The position numbers and the translations under genes are program-made. Below, one piece after another: positions 14,983 through 22,597 of a stretch of DNA of 22,863 nucleotides. The first letter of the stretch is position 1. The number at the start of each line of letters is the position of its first letter. Below the pieces are notes generated by a model. That model was given only the letters and a program-made list of their open reading frames with translations. It did not search any database and was not told the origin of the DNA. Origin of the DNA: JASFHF01 sp050123375 (GTDB lineage: Bacteria; Pseudomonadota; Gammaproteobacteria; UBA12402); the NCBI GenBank assembly GCA_050123375.1, contig JASFHF010000035.1, positions 1 to 22,863 of the forward strand. Direction: 5' to 3'.

Positions 14983-15025
14983 ACTCGCGATTTTACACAA
15001 ACAAACTGGTTGTAAAATCGCGAGT
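14983..15025 (-). repeat. Inverted repeat with 15-bp perfect arms between fabH and fabD
   Basis: ACTCGCGATTTTACA (14983-14997) and TGTAAAATCGCGAGT (15011-15025) are exact reverse complements with a 13-base loop. It is a different sequence from the main family. On the transcribed strand no U-tract follows, so a simple intrinsic terminator is not supported. The rest of the 215-base gap shows nothing else clear. Confidence 0.8.
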
Positions 15026-15074
15026 TCCAATTTAATGTCAATATTCGCATTTTCAATGAATAACAGTATATCCC

Positions 15075-16040
15075 CTAAAATTTTACTAAAATTGCACCCC
15101 ACGCAAGTCCAGCACCAAAAGCATCTAAAACTACATTTTGCCCCGGTTTAATCAAGTTAGTACGTAATGCATAATCCAAAGCTAACGGTACAGAAGCGCT
15201 TGATGTATTTGCATGCTCACCAATAGTAATAATTACTTTTTCAGAAGCAATACCTAATTTTTTAATTATCATTTCAATCATCCGCTGATTAGCCTGGTGC
15301 GGTATCAGCCAATCTACATCATCAATCCCCATATTAGCATCAACTAAAACTTCTTTAGCGATAGAGGTCATTGCTTCGATTGCGGGCTTATACAATTCAC
15401 GACCTTTCATGTTAATCCGTGTACTCTTTGGATTTGTTTTTTCCTCACCAAAAAGATTAGTATTTGAATACAATACTTCATGTGTTTTACCGTTAGCGCG
15501 CAATTTACTTGTAATAATACCTGGTTCATTACTTGCTTCAACTACAACCGCAGCCGCACCATCACCAAATAACACACAAGTATTACGATCCTGCCAATCA
15601 ACAAATGAAGTCATAACTTCAGTACTAACAACTAAAGCACGCTTCACAGTTCCAGCACGAATGAATTGATCAGCTACAGTTAATCCATAAATAAAACCCG
15701 AACATGCTGCATTTAAATCAAACGCCATACAATTATTAGTCTGCAATCGCCCTTCTAACAAACAAGCAGTGCTAGGAAAAAATTTTTCAGGAGAAACTGT
15801 AGTAACAAGAATTAATTCAAGATCTGTTGGTTGAAGATTTGCGACATTTAACGCTTTTCTTGCTGCTTGCTCCGCCATATACACCGGAAGATCTTGTTTG
15901 CCGGCTACATACCTATGATGAATACCCGTACGCGTAACTATCCACTCATCTGTGGTATCCGTCATCTTTTCTAAATCAAAATTAGTAATTATTTTTTCTG
16001 GTAAATATGAACCCGTGCCAATTATTTTTGTATATGTCAT
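15075..16040 (-). CDS. fabH: Beta-ketoacyl-ACP synthase III
   Basis: A 321-residue enzyme that starts fatty-acid synthesis by condensing acetyl-CoA with malonyl-ACP. The triad is complete: Cys113 in LNAACSGFIYGL, His248 in PHQANQRM and Asn278 in GEHANTSSAS. The N-terminal GTGSYLPEKIITN and TRTGIHHRY (37-45) fit the family. The start has AAGGAATTATTGA upstream. It lies downstream of plsX after a 185-base gap that contains a composite inverted repeat (16055-16161). The plsX-fabH-fabD order is standard. Confidence 0.97.
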   Translation of the reverse strand: MTYTKIIGTGSYLPEKIITNFDLEKMTDTTDEWIVTRTGIHHRYVAGKQDLPVYMAEQAARKALNVANLQPTDLELILVTTVSPEKFFPSTACLLEGRLQTNNCMAFDLNAACSGFIYGLTVADQFIRAGTVKRALVVSTEVMTSFVDWQDRNTCVLFGDGAAAVVVEASNEPGIITSKLRANGKTHEVLYSNTNLFGEEKTNPKSTRINMKGRELYKPAIEAMTSIAKEVLVDANMGIDDVDWLIPHQANQRMIEMIIKKLGIASEKVIITIGEHANTSSASVPLALDYALRTNLIKPGQNVVLDAFGAGLAWGAILVKF

Positions 16041-16054
16041 TCAATAATTCCTTC

Positions 16055-16161
16055 GTCATCCCGCGACCAAGTCAGTTGATCGCGGGATCCAGTAAAACAA
16101 ATTTTTTTATCTTCACGGTGGATCCCGGATAATTTGGCCTGTGGCCAAATTTCCGGGATGA
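16055..16161. repeat. Composite inverted-repeat element bounded by GTCATCCCG...CGGGATGAC
   Basis: The element starts GTCATCCCGCGACC and ends TTCCGGGATGAC, so its ends are inverted copies. Two hairpins lie inside: CCCGCGA...TCGCGGG (about 16060-16086), and a longer one at 16122-16158 in which GATCCCGGATAATTTGGCC pairs with GGCCAAATTTCCGGGAT around TGT. It looks like a MITE-like or REP-type unit. It sits in the plsX-fabH gap and has no coding potential. Confidence 0.8.
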
Positions 16162-16225
16162 CTTCAATAAAGCGTAATTCATATTCATATCTATCGTAAG
16201 ATAATTTTTATCTTATATGGCTAAA

Positions 16226-17257
16226 TTATATTTCTTTAGCCATAATTTCAGTCACCTTATGTTCAATTAAATTAGGCACATCTTTTTCTACGGTTACAAT
16301 CGCACGCTCAATTGCTTGCTCAAATCCTTTCGCAGTAACTCCTCCGTGACTTTTAATTACAATATGCTTTAAACCAATAAAATTAGCGCCGTTGTAAAAT
16401 TCAGGATTTAAATGTTTCATTAATGGTTTTAAAACAAAAATGGCACACGCTCCGGCTAATTTAGTTAAAACATTACGACGAAAAGCTTTTTTGATACTAT
16501 AACCTATATATCTAGCCAAACCTTCCATAGCTTTTAATGCCACATTACCGACAAAACCATCACATACAATTACATCAGCAACACCTGTAAAAATATCATT
16601 ACCTTCAACAAAACCAATATAATTAATATCTTTACATTGAGACAACAAAACAGCAGCTTTTTTGACTACTTCATTACCCTTCATTTCCTCTTCACCAATA
16701 TTTAATAGGGCAACTTTTGGCTTTTCAATTCCGGTAACCGCAGAAGTCAACACCGAACCCATTACCGCAAACTGAAATAACATTTCAGAAGTTACATCAA
16801 TATTTGCACCTAAATCCAACATACGCACACAACCATCATCATTCCGCGAAGGCATATCACTCATAATAGCTGGACGCTTAATTCCAGCTAAAGTTTTTAA
16901 CATAAAATGTGCTATCGCCATCAATGCTCCAGTATTACCTGCACTTACACAAGCCTGCGCTTGATTTTCTTTGACTAAATTAATTGCAACACGCATTGAA
17001 GAATCTTTTTTGTAGCGTAATGCAGAAATTGGAGTTTCATCCATAGCAATAACTTGTGAAGCATGATGAATGGTTAATTGCGGATGATTCAATGAATCAT
17101 ATTTTTGTAACGATGCAGTAATTGCATCTGTATCACCAACTAAAATTAATTGCAGATTTGTATGCTGTTTAACAGCATCAATAGCGGCAGGAATAACAAC
17201 ATCTAAACCATTATCACCACTCATTGCATCTAATGCAATTGTTACCTGGTTTGTCAT
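16226..17257 (-). CDS. plsX: Phosphate acyltransferase PlsX
   Basis: A 343-residue enzyme that makes acyl-phosphate from acyl-ACP, the first step toward phosphatidic acid in the PlsX/PlsY route. The N-terminal ALDAMSGDNG (8-17) is the conserved substrate-binding loop; the middle residue is Ser where many homologues have Gly. Other matching segments are ACVSAGNTGALMAIA, NIGEEEMKGNEVVK and CDGFVGNVALKAMEG. The ATG follows the rpmF stop without any spacer (TAAATG), and the GAGGAAGAA run coding for the acidic tail of L32 serves as its ribosome binding site. It is therefore expected to be coupled to rpmF, and it precedes fabH. Confidence 0.96.
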   Translation of the reverse strand: MTNQVTIALDAMSGDNGLDVVIPAAIDAVKQHTNLQLILVGDTDAITASLQKYDSLNHPQLTIHHASQVIAMDETPISALRYKKDSSMRVAINLVKENQAQACVSAGNTGALMAIAHFMLKTLAGIKRPAIMSDMPSRNDDGCVRMLDLGANIDVTSEMLFQFAVMGSVLTSAVTGIEKPKVALLNIGEEEMKGNEVVKKAAVLLSQCKDINYIGFVEGNDIFTGVADVIVCDGFVGNVALKAMEGLARYIGYSIKKAFRRNVLTKLAGACAIFVLKPLMKHLNPEFYNGANFIGLKHIVIKSHGGVTAKGFEQAIERAIVTVEKDVPNLIEHKVTEIMAKEI

Positions 17258-17455
17258 TTATTCTTCTTCCTCAGTTTCTTCTTTAGGCACTATAACCTGC
17301 TTACCACGATAATATCCATCTGGTGTTACATGATGACGTCGATGTTTTTCTCCGGTGGTTTGATCCTCGGATAACTGTGGATGTTTATTCAACGCGTCAT
17401 GCGCACGGCGCATGCCTCTTCTGGAACGTGATTTTTTGCTTTTCTGAACAGCCAT
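17258..17455 (-). CDS. rpmF: 50S ribosomal protein L32
   Basis: A 65-residue basic protein starting MAVQKSKKSRSRRGMRRAHD, the unmistakable L32 N-terminus, followed by KHRRHHVTPDGYYRGKQVI. No zinc-type cysteines are present, as usual in gammaproteobacteria. The C-terminal tail PKEETEEEE is acidic, and its codons form the ribosome binding site of plsX. TGAGGTTAAAATT precedes the start. It lies 10 bases after yceD; the yceD-rpmF-plsX order is highly conserved. Confidence 0.97.
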   Translation of the reverse strand: MAVQKSKKSRSRRGMRRAHDALNKHPQLSEDQTTGEKHRRHHVTPDGYYRGKQVIVPKEETEEEE

Positions 17456-17465
17456 AATTTTAACC

Positions 17466-17987
17466 TCATTTTTTACGTTTTTTAAGTTCTGCTAATTTAG
17501 CAAATGGATGAGGACGTTTTTCCTCACCCACATTAGTAATACCCAGCATTGCTGCCGCACAATCCTTAGCATTATGCTTCGGCACTAACGGCAAAGCTAA
17601 CAGCAATTCATCCTCAATTATAGTTAACAAATCAGTTTCCGCCTGCGTCAAATATAATGCCTCATATGTCTGAGGCAACTGTGCAGCTTCCTTACCATCA
17701 TGTACCGGACTCAATAAAAACCTGATATCCAAATGACTTATCATAGTTTGCAAACAACGCTGACATTGTAAGGATACATCAGCAATTACCCGCCCTTTCA
17801 AGTAGCGTAACCCTTGCTGATCGATACCGCCATCTACCGTAACTTTTGCCTTACCTAAATTCTGCTTTAAACGAAGCATTTCTTGCAGCCTGGGCATATC
17901 AGCAAGCGCCAAAACACCTTCTAAATGACCGCGTTGTTCAGTAAACTTTACCAAATCAATTGTGCGTGGCAACCTGGTTTCAGACAT
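17466..17987 (-). CDS. yceD: YceD/DUF177 family protein, 23S rRNA accumulation protein
   Basis: A 173-residue DUF177 protein. The N-terminal RLPRTIDLVKFTEQRG fits the family start. A CxxC pair (Cys75, Cys78) lies in VSLQCQRCLQTM, with LVPKHNAKDC (134-143) further on, and the end PFAKLAELKKRKK is also typical. In E. coli the protein is linked to 23S rRNA accumulation; the mechanism is not settled. It is the first gene of the fatty-acid/phospholipid block and always accompanies rpmF. No ribosome binding site is visible before the ATG, and a good promoter lies so close (17997-18025) that the transcript may be leaderless. The start is kept because the N-terminus aligns with the family. Confidence 0.9.
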   Translation of the reverse strand: MSETRLPRTIDLVKFTEQRGHLEGVLALADMPRLQEMLRLKQNLGKAKVTVDGGIDQQGLRYLKGRVIADVSLQCQRCLQTMISHLDIRFLLSPVHDGKEAAQLPQTYEALYLTQAETDLLTIIEDELLLALPLVPKHNAKDCAAAMLGITNVGEEKRPHPFAKLAELKKRKK

Positions 17988-17996
17988 AAGCGTTAA

Positions 17997-18025
17997 ATGG
18001 TATCGAGATGTAACGACACTGTCAA
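17997..18025 (-). promoter_or_regulatory. Predicted sigma-70 promoter of the yceD-rpmF-plsX-fab block
   Basis: On the reverse strand TTGACA (18020-18025, perfect -35) is followed after 17 bases by TACCAT (17997-18002, four of six -10 matches). The -10 box ends only 9 bases before the yceD ATG. A start of transcription 6-7 bases after the box would leave a leader of about 2-3 bases. Confidence 0.55.
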
Positions 18026-18240
18026 TGTTTCAAAATAGCTAAGGCAAAATCATATTTCCAGGCATCAAACGCATCAACAAAAAAAAACCTTTTAAAAACA
18101 AGATGTTATATCAATTTTTTAAAATTTAATTATAAAATGAATCATTGACCCTAAAAAATCATTTTCAAAATTAAAAAAAACGCTATCAAAAACTAGACTT
18201 GGCCCTGTTATTTGCATATGCTAAAAGAAGTAAACCTGAT

Positions 18241-18247
18241 AAGGAGG
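18241..18247 (+). promoter_or_regulatory. Strong ribosome binding site of the ferredoxin gene
   Basis: AAGGAGG, a full anti-16S match, lies 8 bases before the ATG at 18256. It decides the start over the longer open frame beginning with TTG at 18199, and suggests high expression. Confidence 0.85.
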
Positions 18248-18255
18248 AAACACAA

Positions 18256-18438
18256 ATGACCGCAACTGTTGACAAGGAAAAATGTACTGCTCAAGGCATT
18301 TGCGTAAGCGTATGCCCGGTGGGAGCAATTACCATTGAAAACGGCAAAGCAATTATTGATCCAGAAAAATGCATTGATTGCGAAGCATGCTTAGATGCTT
18401 GCCCTGAATCCGCTATTTCAATGACGCAAGAAGATTAA
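18256..18438 (+). CDS. Small two-cluster ferredoxin with one cluster cysteine missing
   Basis: A 60-residue bacterial-type ferredoxin. The second motif is complete: Cys39, 42, 45 and 49 in KCIDCEACLDACPESA. The first reads KCTAQGICVSVCPVGA, with Cys10, 16 and 20, but Gln13 stands where the second cysteine belongs. In this fold the last cysteine of each motif serves the other cluster. Cluster II (39, 42, 45, 20) is therefore complete, whereas cluster I (10, 16, 49) has only three thiols and may hold [3Fe-4S] or a labile cluster; this is inferred. The start is fixed by a perfect AAGGAGG. wrbA follows 16 bases later, suggesting a shared redox role as an electron donor or partner. It diverges from yceD across a 268-base AT-rich gap. 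Confidence 0.88.
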   Translation: MTATVDKEKCTAQGICVSVCPVGAITIENGKAIIDPEKCIDCEACLDACPESAISMTQED

Positions 18439-18454
18439 CAATAGTTAATTAATC

Positions 18455-19087
18455 ATGGACAAGATAAATATACAGGTTGTTTTCTACAGCCTATATGGAC
18501 ATATCTACCAACTTGCAAAAGCTGTAACTGCAGGCGCGCAAGAAATTGCCGATACAAAGGTTTCTTTATATCAAGTACCTGAATTAATGTCCGAAGACGC
18601 TTTAATAAAATCTGGCGGAAAACAAGCGCGCGAAGCCTTTGCCGATATTCCGATCATCAAACCAGCACAATTAACCGAAGCTGATGCAATTATTTTCGGT
18701 ACACCCACACGATTTGGCAATATGTGCGCACAAATGCGCAACTTCTTAGATCAAACCGGCTCATTATGGATAAAAGGTGATTTAATTGGCAAAATTGGCA
18801 GCGTCTTTTCCAGTACCGGAACCCAGCATGGGGGTCAAGAAACAACTATTACCAGTTTTCACACCACCCTATTACACCATGGCATGATTATAGTCGGAGT
18901 ACCATATGCAGAACAAAGACTTTTGAATATGGAAGAAATCACCGGCGGCACCCCATATGGAGCAACCACTTTAGCTGGTGCTGACGGTAAACGCGCACCA
19001 TCCGAAAATGAATTAGCAATCGCAAAATATCAAGGAAAACACGTTGCAAAAATTACGCGCGCATTAAAATTAGGCAAAAATTCATGA
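18455..19087 (+). CDS. wrbA: NAD(P)H:quinone oxidoreductase, WrbA family
   Basis: A 210-residue flavodoxin-like protein. The FMN phosphate loop is YSLYGHIYQLAKAV (11-24), followed by the family motifs FGTPTRFGNMCAQMRNFLDQ and FSSTGTQHGGQETT, and the C-terminal GGTPYGATTLAGADG. WrbA proteins bind FMN, form tetramers in the cytoplasm and reduce quinones by two electrons with NAD(P)H, protecting against semiquinone stress. The gene follows the ferredoxin closely and overlaps the next gene by ATGA, so the three are probably one operon. The ribosome binding site is poor, which fits coupling to the strongly translated ferredoxin. Confidence 0.93.
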   Translation: MDKINIQVVFYSLYGHIYQLAKAVTAGAQEIADTKVSLYQVPELMSEDALIKSGGKQAREAFADIPIIKPAQLTEADAIIFGTPTRFGNMCAQMRNFLDQTGSLWIKGDLIGKIGSVFSSTGTQHGGQETTITSFHTTLLHHGMIIVGVPYAEQRLLNMEEITGGTPYGATTLAGADGKRAPSENELAIAKYQGKHVAKITRALKLGKNS

Positions 19088-20145
19088 ACAATCGTGTCCA
19101 TGTGGAAAAAAAAGGGATCATTTTATCTAACACCGAAATTGCTTTTGAAAATCATGCAGTTTTAAATCCTGCATGTATTAAAATTAACGACGAAATCCAC
19201 ATGTTTTATCGCGCCATAAATAAAAAGATGATCTCAACTATTGGCTATTGTAAATTTAAATACAACAAAGTAATTTATCGTTCTCCTAAGCCAATTTTAA
19301 TGCCCGAAAAACCTGAAGAAAAATTAGGATTGGAAGATCCAAGACTCAGCAAAATCGACGATACCTATTATTTAACTTTTTCAATATTTGACGGCAAAAA
19401 TGTATTACAATCTTATGCTACCGCTACTGAATTACCACACTTTACCAAACAAGGATTAATGCTGCCAAAAATTACTTTTGGTGAAATCAAAAATATTTTT
19501 GAGCACTCAGACTTAAAGTGCGCCCGCAAATATCTAGACTATCAAAAAAAATATTTATCCAATCTAAAAGACGATGATTATATTTGGATGAAAAATGCAG
19601 TTTTACTGCCAAAAAAATTCAAAGGACAATATGTAATTATCCATCGTATGCTGCCTGGAATTCATATTGTATTTTTTGATGATTTCTCACAGCTAACTTG
19701 TGATTTCTGGAAAAAATATATTTCTGAACTAGACGATCATACAATGTTTTATCCAAAATATAATTTTGAAAACCAACATATTGCGCCCGGAATTCCGCCT
19801 CTAGAAACTTATTTAGGATGGATTTTCTTCTACCATACGGTGGAAGAAACCAAAACTGGTTTAATCTACCGCACTGCTGCAGCTCTACTAGATAAAAAAA
19901 ATCCGCAACGCGTAATTGGCCGATTAGATTATCCATTATTTGGACCCGATGAACCGTGGGAACAATGGGGTGATGTGCACAATGTGGTATTCCCTTCATC
20001 TGCAATCATGAACGGCGAAAATATTGATATCTACTACGGCGCCGCTGACACCTACATTGGATTGTGTTCAGTTAATTGCGATGAATTACTGACAGCGCTA
20101 ATCAACTCTCACTACAACCCGAATAAATGCCCGATTGATGGGTGA
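19084..20145 (+). CDS. Glycoside hydrolase family 130-like beta-mannoside phosphorylase/hydrolase
   Basis: A 353-residue protein with the five-bladed beta-propeller motifs of GH130. GLEDPRL (82-88) contains the Asp85 that acts as proton donor in characterised members. Further family motifs are MKNAVLLPKKFKGQYVIIHR (169-188), GIPPLETYLGWIFFYH (236-251), RTAAALLDKKNPQRVIGR (263-280), NVVFPSSAI and IYYGAAD. Members phosphorolyse or hydrolyse beta-mannosides. Which of the two applies, and the exact linkage, cannot be decided here. There is no signal peptide, so it acts in the cytoplasm. A segment of about 35 residues (132-166) is longer than I expect for the family. The start overlaps the wrbA stop by ATGA, an unexpected pairing of a glycosidase with a redox enzyme. 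Confidence 0.82.
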   Translation: MNNRVHVEKKGIILSNTEIAFENHAVLNPACIKINDEIHMFYRAINKKMISTIGYCKFKYNKVIYRSPKPILMPEKPEEKLGLEDPRLSKIDDTYYLTFSIFDGKNVLQSYATATELPHFTKQGLMLPKITFGEIKNIFEHSDLKCARKYLDYQKKYLSNLKDDDYIWMKNAVLLPKKFKGQYVIIHRMLPGIHIVFFDDFSQLTCDFWKKYISELDDHTMFYPKYNFENQHIAPGIPPLETYLGWIFFYHTVEETKTGLIYRTAAALLDKKNPQRVIGRLDYPLFGPDEPWEQWGDVHNVVFPSSAIMNGENIDIYYGAADTYIGLCSVNCDELLTALINSHYNPNKCPIDG

Positions 20146-20284
20146 ACCACAGGTCGTCTCCTTCAGGATTGTCATAACTCCTAAAAACAAATCTAAGGTT
20201 ATTACTTTAACTTTTCACCCATATGTCATTGATTTTTTGTAATATATTTACCATAGAATATGTGCGAATTACACTTGTGTGTAC

Positions 20285-20290
20285 TATAAT
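20285..20290 (+). promoter_or_regulatory. Likely -10 box upstream of the GT8 gene
   Basis: A perfect TATAAT lies 32 bases before the ATG at 20323, in the 177-base gap after the GH130 gene. No convincing -35 box is seen at 16-18 bases. ACAC-TT-GTGT (20271-20280) directly upstream might be an operator half-site pair, but this is weak. Nothing else is recognised in the gap. Confidence 0.4.
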
Positions 20291-20322
20291 TATGCTGTAC
20301 AAATTATATAGATGAAGAGCCC

Positions 20323-21279
20323 ATGAATAAAACTGTACATATAACATATTGTTCCGATAAAATTTGTCTTCGGCCAATGGTGGCATCCGCCATATCTGCT
20401 ATTCGTAACTTGAATAGTAAGTGTCAAGCGCATATTCATCTGTTATACAGAAATATAGAATTATCCGCTTTGATTGAGCTGCAGGATTTCTTTTGGAAAA
20501 AATTTCAGGCTAAATTTGATTTTTATGCTGTACCAAAAAAACTGGCGAAAAAATTTAACAACAAGAAATGTCCGCAAAAATACATTTCTGATGCCATGTT
20601 TGATCGTTTATTTATTCATAAATTAATTCCAAAATTAAATAAAACAATTTATATAGATGCAGATACTATTGTGACTGGTGATCTATCGGAACTATATTAT
20701 ACTGATTTAAATGATAATTATATTGGCGCTGTGATAGAACCTCCTTTTGAATTTGATGAAAAAACACATGGATATGATGCTATACGGCACATGAAATTAG
20801 ATATAGATACTTTTTATTTTAATTCCGGCGTATTATTAATGGATCTAAATAAACTGCGCAAAATAAATTTTATAAAAAAATGTCAAAATTATTTTAATAA
20901 GTATATAAATAATATTGTATGGCCTGATCAAGATATTCTGAATGGTGTTTTAGGCGAAAAAACTTTATTTATAGCTCCAAAATTTAATTCAAGTGTCTAT
21001 GATAACATCATGACATCACAAGACTATTATGAATATTTAGAATTCTATGGGAAATCACTATGCTATTCCGACGATGAGGTGCAAACTTCTATCAATCAAC
21101 CTGTTATATTACACTATGTCGGTGCATACAAACCATGGATTCACCCTGGTAAATATTCTTTACATAAAGATCAATACTGGAAGTATTATAATATGTCACC
21201 ATGGAAAACTAAAGATAGTACGACGATAGAAAAAATATTATTAAATAAGAAAAATGCTGGTGGCTGTCATGTTGCTTAA
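20323..21279 (+). CDS. Glycosyltransferase family 8 protein
   Basis: A 318-residue GT-A fold glycosyltransferase. The metal and nucleotide-sugar binding DxD is DAD at 112-114 in TIYIDADTIVTGDLSELY. It is followed by FYFNSGVLLMDLNKL (164-178), WPDQDILNGVL and a HYVGAYKPW motif near the C-terminus, all hallmarks of GT8, the family of LPS galactosyl- and glucosyltransferases. It probably adds glucose or galactose to a surface glycan or LPS core; the acceptor is unknown. No membrane segment or signal is present. The coding sequence looks richer in A+T than the housekeeping genes upstream, which may indicate transfer. The next gene overlaps its end. Confidence 0.88.
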   Translation: MNKTVHITYCSDKICLRPMVASAISAIRNLNSKCQAHIHLLYRNIELSALIELQDFFWKKFQAKFDFYAVPKKLAKKFNNKKCPQKYISDAMFDRLFIHKLIPKLNKTIYIDADTIVTGDLSELYYTDLNDNYIGAVIEPPFEFDEKTHGYDAIRHMKLDIDTFYFNSGVLLMDLNKLRKINFIKKCQNYFNKYINNIVWPDQDILNGVLGEKTLFIAPKFNSSVYDNIMTSQDYYEYLEFYGKSLCYSDDEVQTSINQPVILHYVGAYKPWIHPGKYSLHKDQYWKYYNMSPWKTKDSTTIEKILLNKKNAGGCHVA

Positions 21280-22570
21280 AGGTTCTGTAAAAGACAGTTT
21301 AACAGCTTGGATAGTATGCATGGCCGCCGCATTATCTTTTTTTTACTGTTTCGTGCAAATGACTCAGCTTAATGCAATTGGACCTTTATTATCAGCAAAC
21401 TTACACATAAATGCTACAAAACTAAGCATTTTAACTGCTATGTATTTTTGGGCAAATGTAATATTTGCAATACCATCAGGATACATAATTGATAAGTATT
21501 CTAAAAAAAATTTGCTAATAATAACGCTAATAATCACTTCAATGTGTCTAACTACAATATCTATTACAAGTAACTTATTTGTTATCGCAGCCTGCTATTT
21601 TGTAATTGGTGTTTGTGGAGTTATCGCATTTATAACACCACTAAGTTTGGTTGCAGATTGGTTTAAACCAAATAAAATCGCATTAGTAAGTGGTATACTA
21701 ATAGCAATAGGCACCACTGGTTGTGTTGCAAGTCATACTCCGCTTATTTGGTTAACTGAGATAGTTAATTGGAGATTTGCGGTACAATGTAATGCAGTAT
21801 TTGGCATAATTATACTTTGCATTACTTTTTTATTTGTTAAAAATAATCACTGCAGCAACGAAAAAAACAGTACACTAAGTACGTCATGCATAAAAACATT
21901 TATAAAAGAAATAATAGCTGTTATCAAGAATTCACAAAACTGGGTTTTTAGCTTGTATGCAAGTTTTTTAAGTATTCCTACTTTTATTTTTGGTGCGGCT
22001 TTTGGCATACATTATCTTACACACGCCTTACACATGACAGAATATCAAGCTGCACATTGCAATACTATGTTATTTATCGGCAGCATTATCGGATCACCAT
22101 TTTTTGGCTGGCTGGCAAACAAAATTGAAAAAAGAAAATTCCCTATGTATATGGGAGCGATCGCAACACTATTACTAGTATTAATATTAATGACACTTTA
22201 CCACCCAGCAATAATATTTGTCGACATAATCTTCTTTTTGCTTGGATTTTGTATTAGTGCGCAGGTTATTGTTTATCCTGCCATCATCGAAAACAATGGA
22301 GAAAACCATAGTGCAATTGCCATAAGTCTGTGCTCAACCGTAGTTATGGCTGGCGGAGCTATTTTTATCCCGCTATTTGGCTTATTATTAGATTTACACG
22401 TACTGCTAAATACATCAAAAGCTATACTTGCATATACTATATCAGATTTTAAATTCGCTTTATGGTTATTACCTGCATCAATAATCCTTAGTATAATTTT
22501 TGCGGTTTCAAGCCAAGAATCTAACGCAGCCGCAAAAGAATCTGTGTTAGAAATGTCATCGTCAACTTAA
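21269..22570 (+). CDS. Major facilitator superfamily transporter
   Basis: About 433 residues with roughly 12 hydrophobic segments. The loop between helices 2 and 3 reads SGYIIDKYSKKN, an MFS motif A variant. LVADWFKPNKIALVSGILIA followed by WLTEIVNWRFAV resembles helices 4-5 of MFS permeases related to organic-anion transporters. The substrate cannot be named. Possible starts are ATG at 21254 (26-base overlap with GT8) and at 21269 (11-base overlap). The second is preferred because GGTGG lies just before it and the protein then starts with a short charged segment before helix 1. Either way it overlaps the GT8 gene and is probably co-transcribed. The C-terminus is a short hydrophilic tail. Confidence 0.85.
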   Translation: MLLKGSVKDSLTAWIVCMAAALSFFYCFVQMTQLNAIGPLLSANLHINATKLSILTAMYFWANVIFAIPSGYIIDKYSKKNLLIITLIITSMCLTTISITSNLFVIAACYFVIGVCGVIAFITPLSLVADWFKPNKIALVSGILIAIGTTGCVASHTPLIWLTEIVNWRFAVQCNAVFGIIILCITFLFVKNNHCSNEKNSTLSTSCIKTFIKEIIAVIKNSQNWVFSLYASFLSIPTFIFGAAFGIHYLTHALHMTEYQAAHCNTMLFIGSIIGSPFFGWLANKIEKRKFPMYMGAIATLLLVLILMTLYHPAIIFVDIIFFLLGFCISAQVIVYPAIIENNGENHSAIAISLCSTVVMAGGAIFIPLFGLLLDLHVLLNTSKAILAYTISDFKFALWLLPASIILSIIFAVSSQESNAAAKESVLEMSSST

Positions 22571-22597
22571 GTTTGTTAACCTTTAAAAAAATTTATA

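Noticed and set aside
18199..18255. Ferredoxin start at TTG 18199
   Set aside because: The AAGGAGG at 18241 lies inside this extension and points to the ATG at 18256, which gives a standard ferredoxin N-terminus.
19637..20005. A 122-codon reverse-strand frame inside the GH130 gene
   Set aside because: It is fully antisense to a gene with clear family motifs and shows no recognisable protein.
20136..20223. Distant inverted repeat ATGGGTGAA...TTCACCCAT after the GH130 gene
   Set aside because: Nine-base arms about 70 bases apart are easily expected by chance, and there is no U-tract or supporting context.
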